Of a DNA stretch of 64,000 bases, positions 35,701-38,700 are shown piece after piece. Origin of the DNA: Shimia gijangensis (lineage in GTDB: Bacteria; Pseudomonadota; Alphaproteobacteria; Rhodobacterales; Rhodobacteraceae). The stretch lies in the NCBI RefSeq assembly GCF_900142085.1, contig NZ_FQZQ01000021.1, forward strand, positions 1-64,000, written 5' to 3'. Made by a program: the position numbers and the translations under genes. A model generated the notes under the pieces. That model made no database searches and was not told the DNA's origin. It saw nothing but the letters and a program-made list of their open reading frames with translations. Within the stretch, counting starts at the first letter, position 1. Every line of letters starts with the position of its first letter.

Positions 35701-38700
35701 GTGCTCTGACGGTTGCCACGATCAACGCCAGCCCCGAGCCGTCATTGGTCGAAGGGCTTGCACATGCCGAAGGCACGTTTGCACCGTATGAAAGCCCAGT
35801 AAGTGATCCGCTTGGTGACCGTCTGGTCGATACAAGCGGCGAGGTAAATATTGCTGGTGCAGGCGATGACATCATCGTCGGCAATGGGTCCGCGTTCGAC
35901 GGCGATACGCCGGATATCATCTTTGGTGATCATGGCCAGGTTGAACAGCTTGTTGTTGATCCGAACCAACCGTTCGGGCTTCCGCAAAAGATCCAGACCA
36001 CGGAGCTTTCGACGGTAATCGCAATCGTTACAGCCGAAGTCGCAACCGGTGGTGATGACACCATCCTTGGCTCCGAGCTTAACGACATCCTGATCGGTGG
36101 CGCGGGCAACGATGCGCTGGACGGTCTGGAAGGCGACGATCTGATCTTTGGCGACAACGTTGTGCTTAGCCGCATGGGCGAGATCGACGGAAACCTTTAC
36201 GACGATATCGAGAGCCTTCGGTTCCAGACACTGGCCGGTACGCTGATGTACGGTCGGACCGATCTTGCACCGTCGGATGGGTATGGCACCGAAGTCAGCA
36301 CAGGGGTCTATGAGATCACCGAGACTGGCAGCGGCGTCCTGATGGTGACACTGGAGAACGGTGAACGCGTCGCGCGCGATTATCGCGACCCGAATGGACC
36401 AAGCTGGTGGAACGAGTATTCCATCGACTATTCCGAATTCCACACATTCGAGATCAATGATGGCCTTGCCGGTGTGGGCACCTTTGGAAACGATCTGATC
36501 GCGGGTGGCGGTGGCCATGACCAGCTCTTTGGTCAACTTGGCAATGACATCATCCAGGGTGACGGTACAATCGAAGGTGCTGTTGCTGGCCGTGGCGACG
36601 GAACGGTCGATGGCATTGTGCTTCCGACTGGGTATGTAAGTGCCGGTCGTGACCCGCTTGGACCTGAAGACCCGCTTGGTGCGCTGAAGGTTGTAAGCGC
36701 TGGCGTCGACATCAACGGTATCGACGGCAACGACTACATCGAAGGTGGCGGCGGCTGCGATATCGTATTTGGCGGTATGGGTCAGGATGACATCGTTGGT
36801 GGCTCGTCCAGCTTCTTCAGCCTGATCAACCCGGATCTTCGTCCGGACCACAAAGACATGCTGTTTGGTGGTTCTGGCGCAGAAGACGAAATCGCGCGCA
36901 ATAGCGCCGAGAACCCGGATGGGTCGACATCGGCACTTGCAAGACATGCCGCTGATGCGGATGTGATTGCCGGCGACAACGCTGATATCGTTCGCATCGT
37001 TGGCGTGAACAACACCGACGTGTTGGACGGCAGCATCGACCTGAGCGACCCCGAGGTTTTCGCACCGCTCTATGACGCGCTTTATAACACGCGGGGCGGT
37101 CTCTACCTTGCCTTCGACTATGACGACTACAATTCCGAAAATGGTGAACGGATCATTGTCCGCGGTGTCAGTCAGCTTGACTACAGCCCGGGTGGTCCTG
37201 ATTTTTTTGGCGACAATCCGGAAGGCATCGCTGGCGACTTCATCACCAACCCTGACTATGCGGGGGATCCCAACATCGACATCAACTTTGCGGTCGATGG
37301 TGACACCTGGCGCAACACGTTCGGGTTCTGGGCGCTGCGCGATATCGGCGGAAACGACGAAGTGCATGGGGGAACCGGTGACGATGTCGTTTACTTGGGT
37401 GGCGGCAACGACATTGCCTTCGGCGACGCTGAAAACGACGATCTGATCGGCGGCTGGGGCAACGACTGGATCTCCGGTGGTACCGGTATCGACGGTGTTC
37501 TGGGCGATGATGGCCGGATCTTCACGCAGCGCAACGAAGGGCTTGCCGGTGGCGAGACCTTTGGTCAGGCGTATTCCGAAGATCTTTACGGAACGCTCAA
37601 ACTGCTGACCTCTGACCCGGATCGCCGCACCAGCCAGGGTAACGTGCTGAACGAAGCCATTTTCACGCCTGGTCGGGTGCAGCAGGAAACGATCAACATC
37701 GAATATGAACTGGTTAAAGCCGTCGACTTGACGCCCTTTGACGTGATCTCGACGTCGATTGCCCCTGTCTCATCGGCCGATCCGACAGCGCATAACCCCT
37801 ATTTCGCAGATGATGTGATCTTTGGTGGCCTCGGAACCGACTACCTGCACGGTGGCTCTGGTGATGATGCCGTGGGTGGTCACGAAGCGATTGCAGAAGG
37901 GTATATTCTGCTGTTCGGTGACGGCGACACACCTGGCATCGACGATGTCAGTGGTGATGATCCTAATGCGAAACAGCCGATTGGCCTGACACGGACCGAT
38001 TTCACCCGCCCATGGAACCCGGGCAACATCCTGCTCTTTGGTGACGGTGATGAGCATTGGAACGAACCCACGCCAACACGTGAGCGTACGGGTGAATTCT
38101 ATCTCTATGACGAATACGACCCGCGCCGGGTTATCCTGTTCCATGATGATGGTACGGTCTGGAAAGACGGGGCACCTGATGGTCTGAAACAGTATTTCCT
38201 CAATGCGCCGGACAATGAGGGTGAAGACGTCCTCAGCTATGTCGCATTCGCGCCGAATGGCACGCCGATTGGCGAAGAAGTGGCTGTTGAAAGCGATGGG
38301 AACGATCGCATCTTTGGCGACATAGGGAATGACTGGATCGTTGGCGGTACCGGTAAGGACCGGATTTACGGCGGCTTCGGCAATGACCTGATGAACGCTG
38401 ATGATGTCATCGGTACCGATATTTCGGTCTATGACACCGGGGCTTTCGGATCGGCAGATAGCGCTGATGCAGGGTTGAACAACACCCCCGAAACGCATCT
38501 GTCCTGGGAAGACCGGGTATTTGGTGGCGCCGGGCTTGATATCCTGATCGGCAATACCGGTGGCGATCGACTGATTGACCACCTGGGAGAATTCAATGCC
38601 TATCTGGTGCCCTTCGCCCCGTTCGGTATCTCGACGGTCAGCCGTCAGGTTCCGCCGCAGCTTTGGGATTTCCTTGCTGCACAAGCTTACTCGGATGGTG

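Noticed and set aside
35742-37367. Open frame (541 codons) antisense to the RTX region
   Set aside because: Shadow frame produced by regular GGxGxDxUx codons.
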